In this document: piece after piece, positions 16,231-25,648 of the stretch | How positions within the stretch are numbered: position 1 is the first letter of the stretch | Layout of the letters: each line of letters starts with the position of its first letter | DNA from: an uncultured Prevotellaceae bacterium | GTDB lineage: Bacteria; Bacteroidota; Bacteroidia; Bacteroidales; Bacteroidaceae | Assembly: GCA_902786665.1 (NCBI GenBank) | Contig: CADADN010000016.1 | Location: 1-64,000, forward strand | Reading direction: 5' to 3' | Length of the DNA stretch: 64,000 bases | Notes under the pieces: model-generated | The model's input: the letters and a program-made list of their open reading frames with translations, nothing else | What the model was told of the DNA's origin: nothing | Databases searched by the model: none | Made by a program: the position numbers and the translations under genes

Positions 16231-17799
16231 TCATCCGTGCATGATGGAGCAGGAATGGGTCTTTGTCTCCTTGTCGTAGTTGATGCCCACAAGGAGGAGG
16301 TTGTCGGTGTGTTGCGCCACTTTTGCCGGGTACTGCTTGCGGAGAATCTGGTCGATGGCGGAGTCGGCATCCTTGTTGTATTTCAATTCCAGAACGATGG
16401 CGGGGGAGTCGACGTTCTTGCGTGGGATGAGCACCAAATCGGCAAAGCCCTTGCCTGAAGCCAATTCACGATAGATGACATAATTGTTGCGGGCATAATA
16501 GTAGGCGATGGAGAGAACGCATGCCAGAGAGTTCTCGTTGTTGTAAGAAAGGATGCTCGTATGCTCGTCGTGTGCGGCATCCACGCCTTGTGCCACCGCC
16601 TCGCTGTCACCCTCGAGGGTGGCATGGAGCAATTGTTCCGACTGCTGCAAACTCTTGATGACATTCGTCCAATTGGTGTCCTCCACGGCGTTTTCCATTT
16701 CCCCTAACACTTCGTGGTTGGGAATGAAGCACTCCTCCTTGGTCCAGTCGTAACCGAGGTAACCTAAGTGAATGAGCACGGTGAGAACGTCGTCGCGGCT
16801 CCGGATGATTGACATGTCATTTTGAAACTTGGTGGTTTTCACTTTCACCCTTCCTCCAGCCAACATACGGATGATGTCATCCTTCAGACCCTCGAAGTTC
16901 ATTTGGATGTAATGTGACACAGCATCAAACGCCCCGGTGGTTGCCCAATAGCTGCGGCAGCGTCGGCTCCTGATGGCTTGTATGACAGAGTTGGGGTTGA
17001 ATATGGACGGCTCATCACCAATCTGATAGCCATCGTACCACTTCACCAATTCATCGAAATCCATTCCGTGTTTATCTGCCAACGTCTTCACCTCGTCTTT
17101 TGTAAAACCGAAGAACTGAGCCATATTGACTGGTTCAACCATGGAATATTCAATAAAGTTGTTTAAAGCAGACTCTGTCTTATATTTTTTTATTGGCAAG
17201 ATACCTGTCAAATAGACACCGGCGAAGACATTCATTGCATTCAAGCTTTTAAACATCCGCCTGAGCCAACTCACATAGCGGTCCATGGCTGAGGTGCCAT
17301 GTATGAACTCACGGCAGATGGCATCCCATTCGTCAATGATGAATACGAAGCGCTCGCCAGTTTCCTGCGCGATGCGACTGAGGCCGTCCATCAGGTCATC
17401 GTCATCCTGTGGCTCCACTTGTGGGTAGGCTTTCATCACGTCCTCTCTCACAGCCTTATCTATTTTGCCTACGATATCTTCATCATGATAACGTGTGACA
17501 AAATAAGTCATGTCAAGACTGATGACAGGATATTTGTTGAGGTGCTTGTCAAATGACGGGTCATTGGCGATTTGCAGGTCGGCAAACAACGAGCGCGAAT
17601 CGACGGAATGGTCGTAATAGGCGCACAGCATCTTCGCCGCCATCGACTTGCCGAAACGACGGCAGCGGGTGACGCAGCTGAAACATTGTTCGGTGAAGAG
17701 TGTTTTGTTGACAACGGCTATCAGCCCAGACTTGTCAACGTATTCACTGTTGCGGGTTCTTCGAAATCCTTCATCCCCGACGTTGATGTAAGTTCCCAT
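16231..17799 (-). CDS. AAA-ATPase / DUF1703 PD-(D/E)XK nuclease-like protein
   Basis: The protein (522 residues from ATG 17799) begins MGTYINVGDEGFRRTRNSEYVDKSGLI. It has a Walker-A-like 'RCRRFGKSMAAKML' and a Walker-B 'RFVFIIDEWDAI'. Its C terminus carries the PD-(D/E)XK core 'GFADLVLIP...PAIVLELKYNKDADSAIDQI', where the Asp and E-L-K are visible. This Bacteroidetes-abundant family has no settled function; a role in phage defence or DNA transactions is speculative. A full promoter lies 25-55 bp upstream. It is a paralogue of the truncated gene at 1-279. Confidence 0.9.
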   Translation of the reverse strand: MGTYINVGDEGFRRTRNSEYVDKSGLIAVVNKTLFTEQCFSCVTRCRRFGKSMAAKMLCAYYDHSVDSRSLFADLQIANDPSFDKHLNKYPVISLDMTYFVTRYHDEDIVGKIDKAVREDVMKAYPQVEPQDDDDLMDGLSRIAQETGERFVFIIDEWDAICREFIHGTSAMDRYVSWLRRMFKSLNAMNVFAGVYLTGILPIKKYKTESALNNFIEYSMVEPVNMAQFFGFTKDEVKTLADKHGMDFDELVKWYDGYQIGDEPSIFNPNSVIQAIRSRRCRSYWATTGAFDAVSHYIQMNFEGLKDDIIRMLAGGRVKVKTTKFQNDMSIIRSRDDVLTVLIHLGYLGYDWTKEECFIPNHEVLGEMENAVEDTNWTNVIKSLQQSEQLLHATLEGDSEAVAQGVDAAHDEHTSILSYNNENSLACVLSIAYYYARNNYVIYRELASGKGFADLVLIPRKNVDSPAIVLELKYNKDADSAIDQILRKQYPAKVAQHTDNLLLVGINYDKETKTHSCSIMHG

Positions 17800-17823
17800 G
17801 GTCGTGTGACTTTCTTTTGGTAG

Positions 17824-17854
17824 CAAAGATAAGCCTTTTTGATTGACCAGCAAA
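17824..17854 (-). promoter_or_regulatory. promoter of the AAA/PD-(D/E)XK gene
   Basis: On the minus strand TTTG (17854-17851), a 19-nt spacer and TATCTTTG (17831-17824) give a full consensus match, 25 nt before ATG 17799. Confidence 0.75.
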
Positions 17855-17982
17855 ATAATTCCCCGTTTATTTTGAACATTCCCTACTCTTGCCAAGTTTT
17901 TGTAAAAGTTGTCCCAAAAATTTGGTGGTGATGTGAAAAATCATTACCTTCGCAACATGAACAAACAGTCGGAAAACATACT

Positions 17983-18624
17983 ATGATAGACAACAATGTA
18001 AGCCTCGACTTGATGGAGTTTGTCGAGCAGAAGATACTCCCCCGGTACAATGAGTTTGACAAGGCGCACAACCTCTCTCACGCCGTGCAGGTGATACGCC
18101 GGTCGGTGGCTTTGGCGCGTACGTTCGGTGCCGATGTCAACATGTCGTATGCCATTGCTGCCTATCACGATTTGGGTATGGAAGGGCCGCGGGCCATCCA
18201 CCACATCACGAGCGGCAAGATTCTGGCAGCCGACCGCCGCTTGCAGCGTTGGTTCTCCGACTCGCAGCTCCAGGTGATGCGCGAGGCGGTGGAGGATCAC
18301 CGCGCCTCCGCCTCCCATGCACCGAGGAGCCTTTATGGGAAGATTGTGGCAGAGGCCGACCGCGACATGGACCCTGAATTGGTCATCCGCCGCACCATAC
18401 AGTTTGGTCTCAGCCATTATCCAGAGAAGGACAAGGAGGAGCAGTGGCGCCGCTTCATGGAGCATATGGACAACAAATACTCCATCCACGGCTACATCAA
18501 GTTGTGGTTGCCTGGTTCTGACAATGAGCGCAAACTCAATCAGTTGCGTGAATACATTTCCCATCCGGACCAGATGCGCCCCATCTTCGACCGCATCTAC
18601 GGGGAGGAGAAACCCGCCGAATGA
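17983..18624 (+). CDS. HD-domain phosphohydrolase
   Basis: The 213-residue protein has an N-terminal HD domain: 'DKAHNLSHAVQVIRRS' (metal-binding His), 'AIAAYHDLGM' (the HD doublet), 'VMREAVEDHRASAS' and 'AEADRDM' (distal Asp). HD proteins hydrolyse phosphomono- or diesters such as nucleotides. The substrate cannot be told from sequence. It lies alone between the divergent AAA gene and the convergent GH106 gene, whose stop is 2 bp beyond its own. Confidence 0.9.
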   Translation: MIDNNVSLDLMEFVEQKILPRYNEFDKAHNLSHAVQVIRRSVALARTFGADVNMSYAIAAYHDLGMEGPRAIHHITSGKILAADRRLQRWFSDSQLQVMREAVEDHRASASHAPRSLYGKIVAEADRDMDPELVIRRTIQFGLSHYPEKDKEEQWRRFMEHMDNKYSIHGYIKLWLPGSDNERKLNQLREYISHPDQMRPIFDRIYGEEKPAE

Positions 18625-18625
18625 G

Positions 18626-21600
18626 TCATTTCACCACCACCTTTTTCCGGTTTTTGATATAGACACCCTTCGAGGGACGTGCCACCCGCATGCCTTGGAG
18701 GTTGTAATAGGTGTCGTCGCCTTCGCCAATGGTGCGGAGGACGGCGATGCCCGACAGGTCGTTGACGGGTTGATAGACGCATAGTGAGCGGTAGATGTGA
18801 TAGGCGGCGCTCGAGGGCATGTCCAAGGTGAGGGTGGTGTCGTTGCCGTCGCACCATTTGAAATAGAGTATGGAGTCTGCCGCGTTGTAGGCTGTGGTGC
18901 CGTCGCCCACGAGATAGGACAATTGGCACAACGTGCCGCGCCTCACGCTGTCGACGCTCACTGTGAAGTCGTTGGGGCAGTTCATCCCATATCCCGGGAA
19001 GAAGAAATAGTAGGTGGCTTTCTCGCAGTTGAAGGTGAGTCCTTCGTAAAGCGTGTTGACGGTCTTTCCGTTTTCGTTGGCACGATACCAGGTCTGCTTG
19101 CCAGTCTCGCTGAACCCCTTGATTTCGCTTGTGGATGGCAGTTTCATCCATCCGCCTCCCGGGGCTTCCTCCGTGGTGAAGTCGATGTTGATGGTGCGGT
19201 CGAAAGGTCCGAAAGCAGGGATGTAGGCGTAGGCATTCTCCCCTTGGTCGTTGGAGGCTTGCACCACGAGGTCTTCCCCCGCCGCGCCTTTCACGACGAT
19301 ATGGAAGGTGCCGTTGTCATCCTTGGTTTTTTCGTATTTGTCGAAAGCGTTTCCGGCCTGGTCGGTGATGGTGATGTCGGCGATGGGCTGGTGGTTGCTG
19401 GCTTCCACCTTGAAGATCATATGGAAATGTCCGTTTTCGTCGGCTTTCATCCCCTCCAACTGTGCTGTGACGGTTTTGTCGGCATTTGCCAGTGGTATGA
19501 GGGCAACGTTGGAGTTGAGTCCCGATGGCACAGGTTCCCACTCGGCATAACTGGCAGTGCTGATGTTGGAGAAATTGATGTCATCGAATATGCGCCAAGT
19601 CACGCCGTCGCGGTCCATCTGACTGATGCGGTTGGCGGGCAGGTTGGTGACTTCTATTCTCAGTGTGTTGGTGCCCTCCCGCACCTTGTCGCCCAAATTC
19701 AATGTAAAGGGCACCGCCCAAGCGCATCCCATGTATTCACCGTTGAGCCACACGCGGGCACTCTCACGCACGTCGCCGAGGTCGAGCAGGAAGCCTTCCG
19801 GGGCTGTTTGCAGCTGACGCGCCGTGACGTGGAAGGTGGTTTCGTAGATGCCTGTGCCCATCAGCCGGGCGGTCTGGCTGTCTATGTCTTGCCAGGGTCT
19901 CGGTCCGTCGAGACGGTAGGTGTCGGCGATGGCTGGGTGGCTGTCATCGCTGAAGGAGAGCGTCCATTCACCGCCGATGGTTATCCTTCCTTGCTGTTGT
20001 GTCGCCATGGCGGTCTTTCCAGAGGTGACGGTGGTGTCGTAGGTGCGCAGTATGACAGACTCACCCGACTTGAGACTCATCCACACCTTTCCCTCTTCAT
20101 TGACGAGGGCGTCGGTGATGTTGCCATCCATGGGGTTGAAGAAGATGGCGCTGTTGAAATCGACAGCGAGAGGTGCGAAACCCTCTATGTCGGTGTCGGT
20201 GAGGTTGGCGATGAAGTAATGGTGTCCGTTGTCGTTGCTCCTGCGTATGACGCTCAGGCCGTATTGGCTGCGCAGTGCCTCGGGTCGTGCCTCGATGGTT
20301 TGCAGTGCCGTTGCATCGCGTCCGTAGACGATGCTGGCACCCTCGGCAGCCAGTTGGTCGAGGTGTGTCTTGACGCTGTCGGGCAGGTGGTCACTGACGG
20401 GGATGACAAGGGTGGAGTAGGGGACTCCTCCCGCCGTTACGAGGCGACCATTGGCGAAGGTGGTCAGCATGAGTTGCCGTTCGCTGGTGTAGTCGCAGTC
20501 GTAGCCGGCAGCCTCGAGGTTGTTGACACATTGTTCCAGTTCCGCCATCTTCGTGCCCATCGTGTTGATGTCGAAGAGCAGGAGTCGGTTTTGGAACGAA
20601 CCAGTTGTCTTGTGCATGGCATTTGCGAAGGGCGCATAGACGAGGATGTCGTTGTCGGGGTTGCCCATTTGCAGGAAACTCTGTGTCCGTGCGATGTATT
20701 GCATGAGGGATGGTGCGTCTCGCCAGATGCTGTTGGTGGGGCTCATGTCTATGGCGGCGTAGAATTTCCACCCGGGCCAAGGCGCGTCTTGTGGCGAATA
20801 GGTGGTGCCGTGGAAGATGACATGGTTGATGCCGGAGGTGAAGAGCAGGTCGAGTTCGGGTTTGATTTGTGACAGCGAGGTGCGGAAATGCTCTGTCAGC
20901 CAGGTCATCGACTCGCTTGAGGTGAGTGGTTTCCCGGTGATGTGTGCTGCGCTGGAGGCATATTTCAGAGTCGCCCTGGTGCTGAGTGCCTTCATGGAGA
21001 AGCCGGGGTCTTTGCGCAAGCCCTTGATGCCGAAATCGTTCTGGTAGAAGTTCTCTGCCTCCGGGATGTCGGCTTCGGCATAGAGGTCGATGAGGTTGCC
21101 TGGGGACCCGTGTGCCTGGCTGCGTGTGGTGGCGCCATGGCTGTGAGCCCACGCCGTCCACTGTCGGGTGAAGTTGTCGCGCAGCATGTCGGAAAGGGTT
21201 TGGCGGTAGTCGGCATAGACCTGTGGGTCGCGCTTGAGCAATTGGTCCATATGTCCTTCCAACTTGTAGCCGCGGCGGCGCTCAAACTCCTCAAACATCC
21301 TCGGCGTCCAGTCGGCCTGGGTGATTTCGTAGGAGTCGTTGAAGAAGGAGTGGGGCCAGGGGGCGGCAGGGGCGGCGGCGAAGCGGTTGTCGAAATGGTC
21401 GAGGTAGTGGGCTACGGCAGTGGAGTCGAAATGGTCCACCACATAGCCTTCGCTGCCTGGAGAGGGGCGTTTCACCTGCATCACTCGATATTGGTTGTAA
21501 ATGGCTATGACTTGCCATTTGCCCTCCGGGGCCACCCAGTTCATCTTCCCGTTTTCCACAAATGGGGTGAGGTCTGTGGCGGGACCGTCGTTGCCGCTTT

Positions 21601-22108
21601 GCGGATAGGCCATCACCTTTTGCAGCAAACCGTTGGAGGGATTGATGGTCATCGTGGCGGTGGAATGGCCGTCGCCGGAGATGTCCATCGTCTCTGTCAC
21701 CAGTTTGCTTGCGCTCTCCTCGGCTTTCACCTGCGGGCCGCCGAAGGGCCATCCCGTGCCGGTGGTCATGTCGATGTCGATGCCGTATTCTTCGCCCAAC
21801 TGTTGCGTGTATCGTAGTATCTCCAACCATCGGTCGCTGAGGAACGGGATGTTGCGGGCTGCATTGCCGTTCACCCCGTAGATGGGAGTGATTTCGAGGG
21901 TGCCGAAACCTGCGGCGGCGTATTGCGCCATGTTCCAACGGAGGTTTTCCTCGTCAACCGCCGACCCCATCCACCACCAGCGGCTGCCGGCTTTCGCTTC
22001 GCGGGTGATTTCCGGCCATGTGACTTGCTGGGCATGGGATGCCAGTGTGGAGGTCGACAGGACAATGATGAGTATGATGGCTCTCAGCAACGATTTCTTC
22101 ATAATCAT
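18626..22108 (-). CDS. GH106-like glycoside hydrolase (alpha-L-rhamnosidase family) with C-terminal sorting tail
   Basis: From ATG 22108 the protein has about 1,160 residues and a signal peptide ending ASHAQQ. The hallmark 'GSRWWWMGSAVDEENLRWNMAQYAAAGFGTLEI' follows, then a long catalytic region and beta-sandwich domains ('TFHVTARQLQTAPEGFLLDLGDVRESARVWLNGEYMG' is a galactose-binding-like GH2 jelly roll). The end, 'YYNLQGMRVARPSKGVYIKNRKKVVVK', is a Bacteroidetes C-terminal sorting-tail-like motif. The GH106 family removes alpha-L-rhamnose from plant glycans. A TACCTTTG box lies 36 bp upstream. It stands outside a polysaccharide utilization locus: no SusC/D pair is nearby. Confidence 0.85.
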   Translation of the reverse strand: MIMKKSLLRAIILIIVLSTSTLASHAQQVTWPEITREAKAGSRWWWMGSAVDEENLRWNMAQYAAAGFGTLEITPIYGVNGNAARNIPFLSDRWLEILRYTQQLGEEYGIDIDMTTGTGWPFGGPQVKAEESASKLVTETMDISGDGHSTATMTINPSNGLLQKVMAYPQSGNDGPATDLTPFVENGKMNWVAPEGKWQVIAIYNQYRVMQVKRPSPGSEGYVVDHFDSTAVAHYLDHFDNRFAAAPAAPWPHSFFNDSYEITQADWTPRMFEEFERRRGYKLEGHMDQLLKRDPQVYADYRQTLSDMLRDNFTRQWTAWAHSHGATTRSQAHGSPGNLIDLYAEADIPEAENFYQNDFGIKGLRKDPGFSMKALSTRATLKYASSAAHITGKPLTSSESMTWLTEHFRTSLSQIKPELDLLFTSGINHVIFHGTTYSPQDAPWPGWKFYAAIDMSPTNSIWRDAPSLMQYIARTQSFLQMGNPDNDILVYAPFANAMHKTTGSFQNRLLLFDINTMGTKMAELEQCVNNLEAAGYDCDYTSERQLMLTTFANGRLVTAGGVPYSTLVIPVSDHLPDSVKTHLDQLAAEGASIVYGRDATALQTIEARPEALRSQYGLSVIRRSNDNGHHYFIANLTDTDIEGFAPLAVDFNSAIFFNPMDGNITDALVNEEGKVWMSLKSGESVILRTYDTTVTSGKTAMATQQQGRITIGGEWTLSFSDDSHPAIADTYRLDGPRPWQDIDSQTARLMGTGIYETTFHVTARQLQTAPEGFLLDLGDVRESARVWLNGEYMGCAWAVPFTLNLGDKVREGTNTLRIEVTNLPANRISQMDRDGVTWRIFDDINFSNISTASYAEWEPVPSGLNSNVALIPLANADKTVTAQLEGMKADENGHFHMIFKVEASNHQPIADITITDQAGNAFDKYEKTKDDNGTFHIVVKGAAGEDLVVQASNDQGENAYAYIPAFGPFDRTINIDFTTEEAPGGGWMKLPSTSEIKGFSETGKQTWYRANENGKTVNTLYEGLTFNCEKATYYFFFPGYGMNCPNDFTVSVDSVRRGTLCQLSYLVGDGTTAYNAADSILYFKWCDGNDTTLTLDMPSSAAYHIYRSLCVYQPVNDLSGIAVLRTIGEGDDTYYNLQGMRVARPSKGVYIKNRKKVVVK

Positions 22109-22143
22109 GGTTTTTAGGTGGTTTGTCTTTGCTATGGTTGGTA

Positions 22144-22151
22144 CAAAGGTA
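22144..22151 (-). promoter_or_regulatory. -7 box of the GH106 gene
   Basis: TACCTTTG on the minus strand; TTTC instead of TTTG lies about 19 nt upstream, so the -33 element is imperfect. Confidence 0.55.
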
Positions 22152-22162
22152 AGGAATAATTT

Positions 22163-22208
22163 AAAAAGATGAAAGATGAAAAATGAAAAATGAAGGATGA
22201 AGATGAAA
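22163..22208. repeat. GATGAAA 7-nt repeat tract
   Basis: Several copies of GATGAAA/AATGAAA (for example AGATGAAAGATGAAAAATG) lie upstream of the GH106 promoter. It is a purine-rich relative of the other 7-nt tracts in the window. Confidence 0.6.
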
Positions 22209-22251
22209 ATATGGGAAAGGCGCCATGGCAGTCTGCACCTCATGCCTATTT

Positions 22252-23112
22252 CTATTCTTTGTTCTGAAACTCCTTGGGCGTCATTCCCGTCTCGCGCTTG
22301 AAGTAATTGTTGAAAGCGGAAGAACTGATGAAATTGAGATGCTCAGCCACTTCGTATGACATCATACTGTTGGTTTTCAAGAGAACTTTTGCTCGAAGGA
22401 TGACGGCGCGGTTGACCCAGTACATCACACTCTGACCACTGGCTTGCTTGATGACGGTCGAGAGATGGTGGGGGGTGATGTGGAGCATGTTGGCATAGAA
22501 GGGGATGCTCCGCTCGCGCTCGCAATGCAGGTTGACCAACGACTTGAAACTTTGGAAGAGTTGTTGTTGTCGCGAGGGTATGGAACTCCCTTCAGCAGTG
22601 TTCATCTCACTCTTGATGGAGGCGATGTTGCTCACAAGGGCTGTGAGCAGGCTGCGTACCGTTTCCTGTCGGAAGGGCGAATGATGTGCAACGTCCCATA
22701 GCAGATATGCCATGCGAAGCAGTTCATTCCACTGTGTGGCGTCGGTGCGTATGATGATGTTCTCGCCGATGTGGATGTTTTCCTTCGACACGATGGCCAA
22801 CACGTTGGTTTCCATATGGCAGCGTTTCAATTCCAGGATGATGTCGGGAGTGGTGACCACCACCATGCCTTTTTCAATATGGTAGTCCTCAAGGTCTATG
22901 CTGATGTCGGCTTCCCCCTCCAGCATCATCATGATGCGCCCTTCCGGCACGTTGTAAATCTGGCCTGGGTGAAGGAAATTGCCGCGTATGGGACTGCCGT
23001 TGACCACCATGCTGAAATCATTGTTGGAGAATACGTGACTCTTCTCCCCGGCAAGGTCGTGCAGGTTGACATGGTCGATGGAAAAGGAGTGAATGGTCTT
23101 TACCTTGGACAT
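22252..23112 (-). CDS. AraC-family transcriptional regulator
   Basis: The 286-residue protein has an N-terminal cupin-like sensor ('HPGQIYNVPEGRIMMMLEGEADISIDLEDYHIEKGMVVV'). Its C-terminal double helix-turn-helix contains 'PFYANMLHITPHHLSTVIKQASGQSVMYWVNRAVILRAKVLL' and 'SYEVAEHLNFISSSAFNNYFKRETGMTPKEF'. It is transcribed divergently from the ABC exporter operon starting at 23283, so control of that operon is likely (inference). A TAAATTTG box lies 29 bp before its ATG. Confidence 0.93.
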   Translation of the reverse strand: MSKVKTIHSFSIDHVNLHDLAGEKSHVFSNNDFSMVVNGSPIRGNFLHPGQIYNVPEGRIMMMLEGEADISIDLEDYHIEKGMVVVTTPDIILELKRCHMETNVLAIVSKENIHIGENIIIRTDATQWNELLRMAYLLWDVAHHSPFRQETVRSLLTALVSNIASIKSEMNTAEGSSIPSRQQQLFQSFKSLVNLHCERERSIPFYANMLHITPHHLSTVIKQASGQSVMYWVNRAVILRAKVLLKTNSMMSYEVAEHLNFISSSAFNNYFKRETGMTPKEFQNKE

Positions 23113-23282
23113 AGGGTTTCGATATAGTACGATTTGATTGCAAATTTAGTACTTTTTTGTGAGAATTGCTAAAGAAAAACCGAATCATCATACAAATTTG
23201 TATTTTTTTCAGAGGATTCTGCAATAGTTCTTTCGGAAAAAAGTTCTAATTTTACATCGTGAAAAGACAAAACCGATATGAT

Positions 23283-24551
23283 ATGAACAGAATCATCCTG
23301 ACTTTGGCCTTGATGGCCGCCACGCTTATGGCACATGCACAGACGCTGGAGGAGTGTCAAAAGGCTGCGGAGCAGAATTATCCTCTTATCAAGCAATATG
23401 ACCTCATAGAGAAAACCACCGCCTTGACGGTGGAAAACATAGGGAAAGGATGGCTGCCACAAGTCTCTGCCTCGGCACAAGCCACCTTGCAGAGCGATGT
23501 GGCTTCCTGGCCCGATGCGATGACTCCTATGATGCAGCAGATGGGCATCAGGATGAAAGGACTGAGGAAAGACCAATATCGTGTGGGTGTCGATGTGCAG
23601 CAGACGGTGTATGACGGCGGTATGATCAACAGCCAAAAGGAGATGGCCCGTGAGCAGGGCGTGGTGCAGGCCGCACAGGCCGAGGTGGACTTGTACCAGG
23701 TGAGGAAGCGTGTCAACGAGATGTATTTCGCCCTGTTGTTGGTGGAGGACCAGATACGGTTGAACAAAGACCTGCAGACCGTGCTGGCCGGCAATGAGAA
23801 GAAGTTGGAGTCCATGGTGAGAAACGGCATCGCCGCCGAGAGCGACCTGAACAATGTGAAGGCGGAGCGACTCAATGTGGTGCAGCAAGCCACCAACCTG
23901 GAGTCGCAGAAACGCATGCTCCAGACCATGCTTGGCACTTTTTGCGGCATCGAGGTGAAAGAGGTGCGCAAGCCAGAGGCAACGGAGGTCGGCGTGTCGA
24001 ACAACCGTCCTGAGTTGCGTCTCTTCGATTCGCAGTTGCGGTTGGCCGACGCTCAGGAGAAAGTCCTCGACGCCGCTTTGAAACCCAAAGTGGGCCTCTT
24101 CGCCCAAGGTTTCTACGGCTACCCCGGATACAATATGTTTGAGGACATGATGAGGCACGAATGGTCGCTCAACGGAGTGGTTGGCGCCCGCGTCACTTGG
24201 AACATCGGCGCCCTATACACGCGGAAGAACGACAAGGCGAAGATTCAACTCCAACGAGACCTTGTGGAGAATGGTCGCGACATCTTCCTTTTCAACAACC
24301 GCTTGGAACAAATCCAACAGAACGAGGACATTGCCAGTTACAAGAAACTCATGGCTGAGGACGAGGAAATCATCTCGCTGAGGTCGGCGGTGAGAAAGGC
24401 TGCAGAGTCGAAACTCTCCCACGGCATCATCGACGTGAACGACCTGGTGCGTGAAATCAGCAATGAGAATGCAGCCAAGGTGCAGCAGTCCATCCACGAG
24501 ATAGGGATGCTCAAGCAGATTTATGACAACAAGTTCACCGCCAACAATTAG
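23283..24551 (+). CDS. TolC-family outer-membrane efflux protein
   Basis: From ATG 23283 the protein has 422 residues, with a signal peptide (MNRIILTLALMAATLMAHAQ). Long coiled-coil helices of the OEP type follow: 'TLEECQKAAEQNYPLIKQYDL', 'VGVDVQQTVYDGGMINSQKEMA', 'LLVEDQIRLNKDLQTVLAG', 'ESDLNNVKAERLNVVQQ'. It would form the outer-membrane duct of a type I or MacAB-like exporter. It heads an operon with HlyD-like, ABC ATPase and two permease genes. An upstream in-frame ATG (23259) lacks a good signal peptide. Confidence 0.93.
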   Translation: MNRIILTLALMAATLMAHAQTLEECQKAAEQNYPLIKQYDLIEKTTALTVENIGKGWLPQVSASAQATLQSDVASWPDAMTPMMQQMGIRMKGLRKDQYRVGVDVQQTVYDGGMINSQKEMAREQGVVQAAQAEVDLYQVRKRVNEMYFALLLVEDQIRLNKDLQTVLAGNEKKLESMVRNGIAAESDLNNVKAERLNVVQQATNLESQKRMLQTMLGTFCGIEVKEVRKPEATEVGVSNNRPELRLFDSQLRLADAQEKVLDAALKPKVGLFAQGFYGYPGYNMFEDMMRHEWSLNGVVGARVTWNIGALYTRKNDKAKIQLQRDLVENGRDIFLFNNRLEQIQQNEDIASYKKLMAEDEEIISLRSAVRKAAESKLSHGIIDVNDLVREISNENAAKVQQSIHEIGMLKQIYDNKFTANN

Positions 24552-24559
24552 CCAACAAT

Positions 24560-25570
24560 ATGAAAACATATACCTTTATGAAAAGAGTGAATGATAAAGC
24601 GCAGCTGTTCTTTCTGGCGAGCATAGTGCTTGCCGTGACAGCTTGCGGTAAAAAAGAGAAGGAATATGACGCCACCGGTACGTTTGAGGCCACCGAGGTC
24701 ACCGTTTCGGCCAAGTCGTCGGGAGAGTTGCAACTCTTCGACGTCACAGAGGGTGGCCAGGTGGAGAACGGCAGCGTAGTGGGTCGGATAGACGCCTTCC
24801 AGTTGAAGTTGAAAAAGGAACAGCTTGAGACCACCCGCGGCCAACTGAGTGCCAACAAGCGACAGTTGGCTTCATCGAAAAACTCCAACGACAGTCGCCA
24901 ACTCGACCTGGAGAAACAGTTGGCATCCATCAAACAACAGATAGCCAATGCAGAGCGCGAGCGTCAACGTTTCTCCGAATTGGTGAAAGACGGTGCCGTG
25001 CCACGCAAGCAACTCGACGATATCAATTACCAAATCAAGGTGCTCGAGAAGCAGTTGGAGGCCACCAGCGACCAGATACGCAGTAACAACGCCAGTCTGA
25101 AAGACCAAAGCACCGGCATCGATGCCCAGATGGACGGCATCGATGCCCAAGCGGCCGGACTGGAGGCGCAGATACGCCAGATTGACGACCAGATTGCCAA
25201 CACCGAGGTTGTCGCTCCGTATACCGGCACCGTGTTGGAGAAATATGTGGAGCGGGGAGAGTTTGTCACCACGGGCAAACCGTTATTCAAGATGGCCGAC
25301 ACTCAAAACATGTTCTTGCGTGCCTATGTCACCTCGGCGCAGTTGCAAAACATCAAGGTGGGGCAGCAAGTGAAGGTGTTCGCCGACTATGGCGACGGGC
25401 AGATGAAAGAGTATGCTGGCACCATCTCGTGGATATCCTCTCGTTCGGAGTTCACACCCAAGACCATCCTCACCGATGACGAGCGTGCAGACCTGGTGTA
25501 TGCCGTGAAGGTGGCCATCAAGAACGACGGTTTCGTCAAAATTGGGATGTATGGAAGATTGAAGATTTGA
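24560..25570 (+). CDS. HlyD-family periplasmic adaptor lipoprotein
   Basis: The 336-residue protein has a lipoprotein signal peptide ending LAVTAC-GKK, a lipoyl/barrel-sandwich N-terminal half ('TVSAKSSGELQLFDVTEGGQVENGSVVG') and a long coiled coil (about 75-190). The second half-lipoyl is 'VVAPYTGTVLEKYVERGEFVTTGKPLFKMAD', followed by a beta-barrel with 'GQQVKVFADYG'. It resembles YbhG-like adaptors that bridge an inner-membrane ABC exporter to TolC. It starts 8 bp after the TolC-like gene. The second methionine (MKRVND) is an alternative start. Confidence 0.92.
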   Translation: MKTYTFMKRVNDKAQLFFLASIVLAVTACGKKEKEYDATGTFEATEVTVSAKSSGELQLFDVTEGGQVENGSVVGRIDAFQLKLKKEQLETTRGQLSANKRQLASSKNSNDSRQLDLEKQLASIKQQIANAERERQRFSELVKDGAVPRKQLDDINYQIKVLEKQLEATSDQIRSNNASLKDQSTGIDAQMDGIDAQAAGLEAQIRQIDDQIANTEVVAPYTGTVLEKYVERGEFVTTGKPLFKMADTQNMFLRAYVTSAQLQNIKVGQQVKVFADYGDGQMKEYAGTISWISSRSEFTPKTILTDDERADLVYAVKVAIKNDGFVKIGMYGRLKI

Positions 25571-25620
25571 GATTTGAGATTTGAGATTGAAGATTTGAGA
25601 TTGAAGATTTGAGATTGAAG
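25562..25620. repeat. GATTTGAGATTGAA tract inside exporter operon
   Basis: Seven- and fourteen-nt repeats of GATTTGAGATTGAAGATTTG type begin immediately at the stop of the adaptor gene. They occupy most of the gap before the ATPase gene. Confidence 0.8.
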
Positions 25621-25648
25621 CCTCTATAGCTTGAAGAAAGATAAAAAA

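Noticed and set aside
18797-20872. 691-codon frame antisense to the GH106 gene
   Set aside because: It mirrors GC-rich codons of the real gene; composition is Val/Gly/His-rich with no domain, while the sense frame has clear GH106 motifs.
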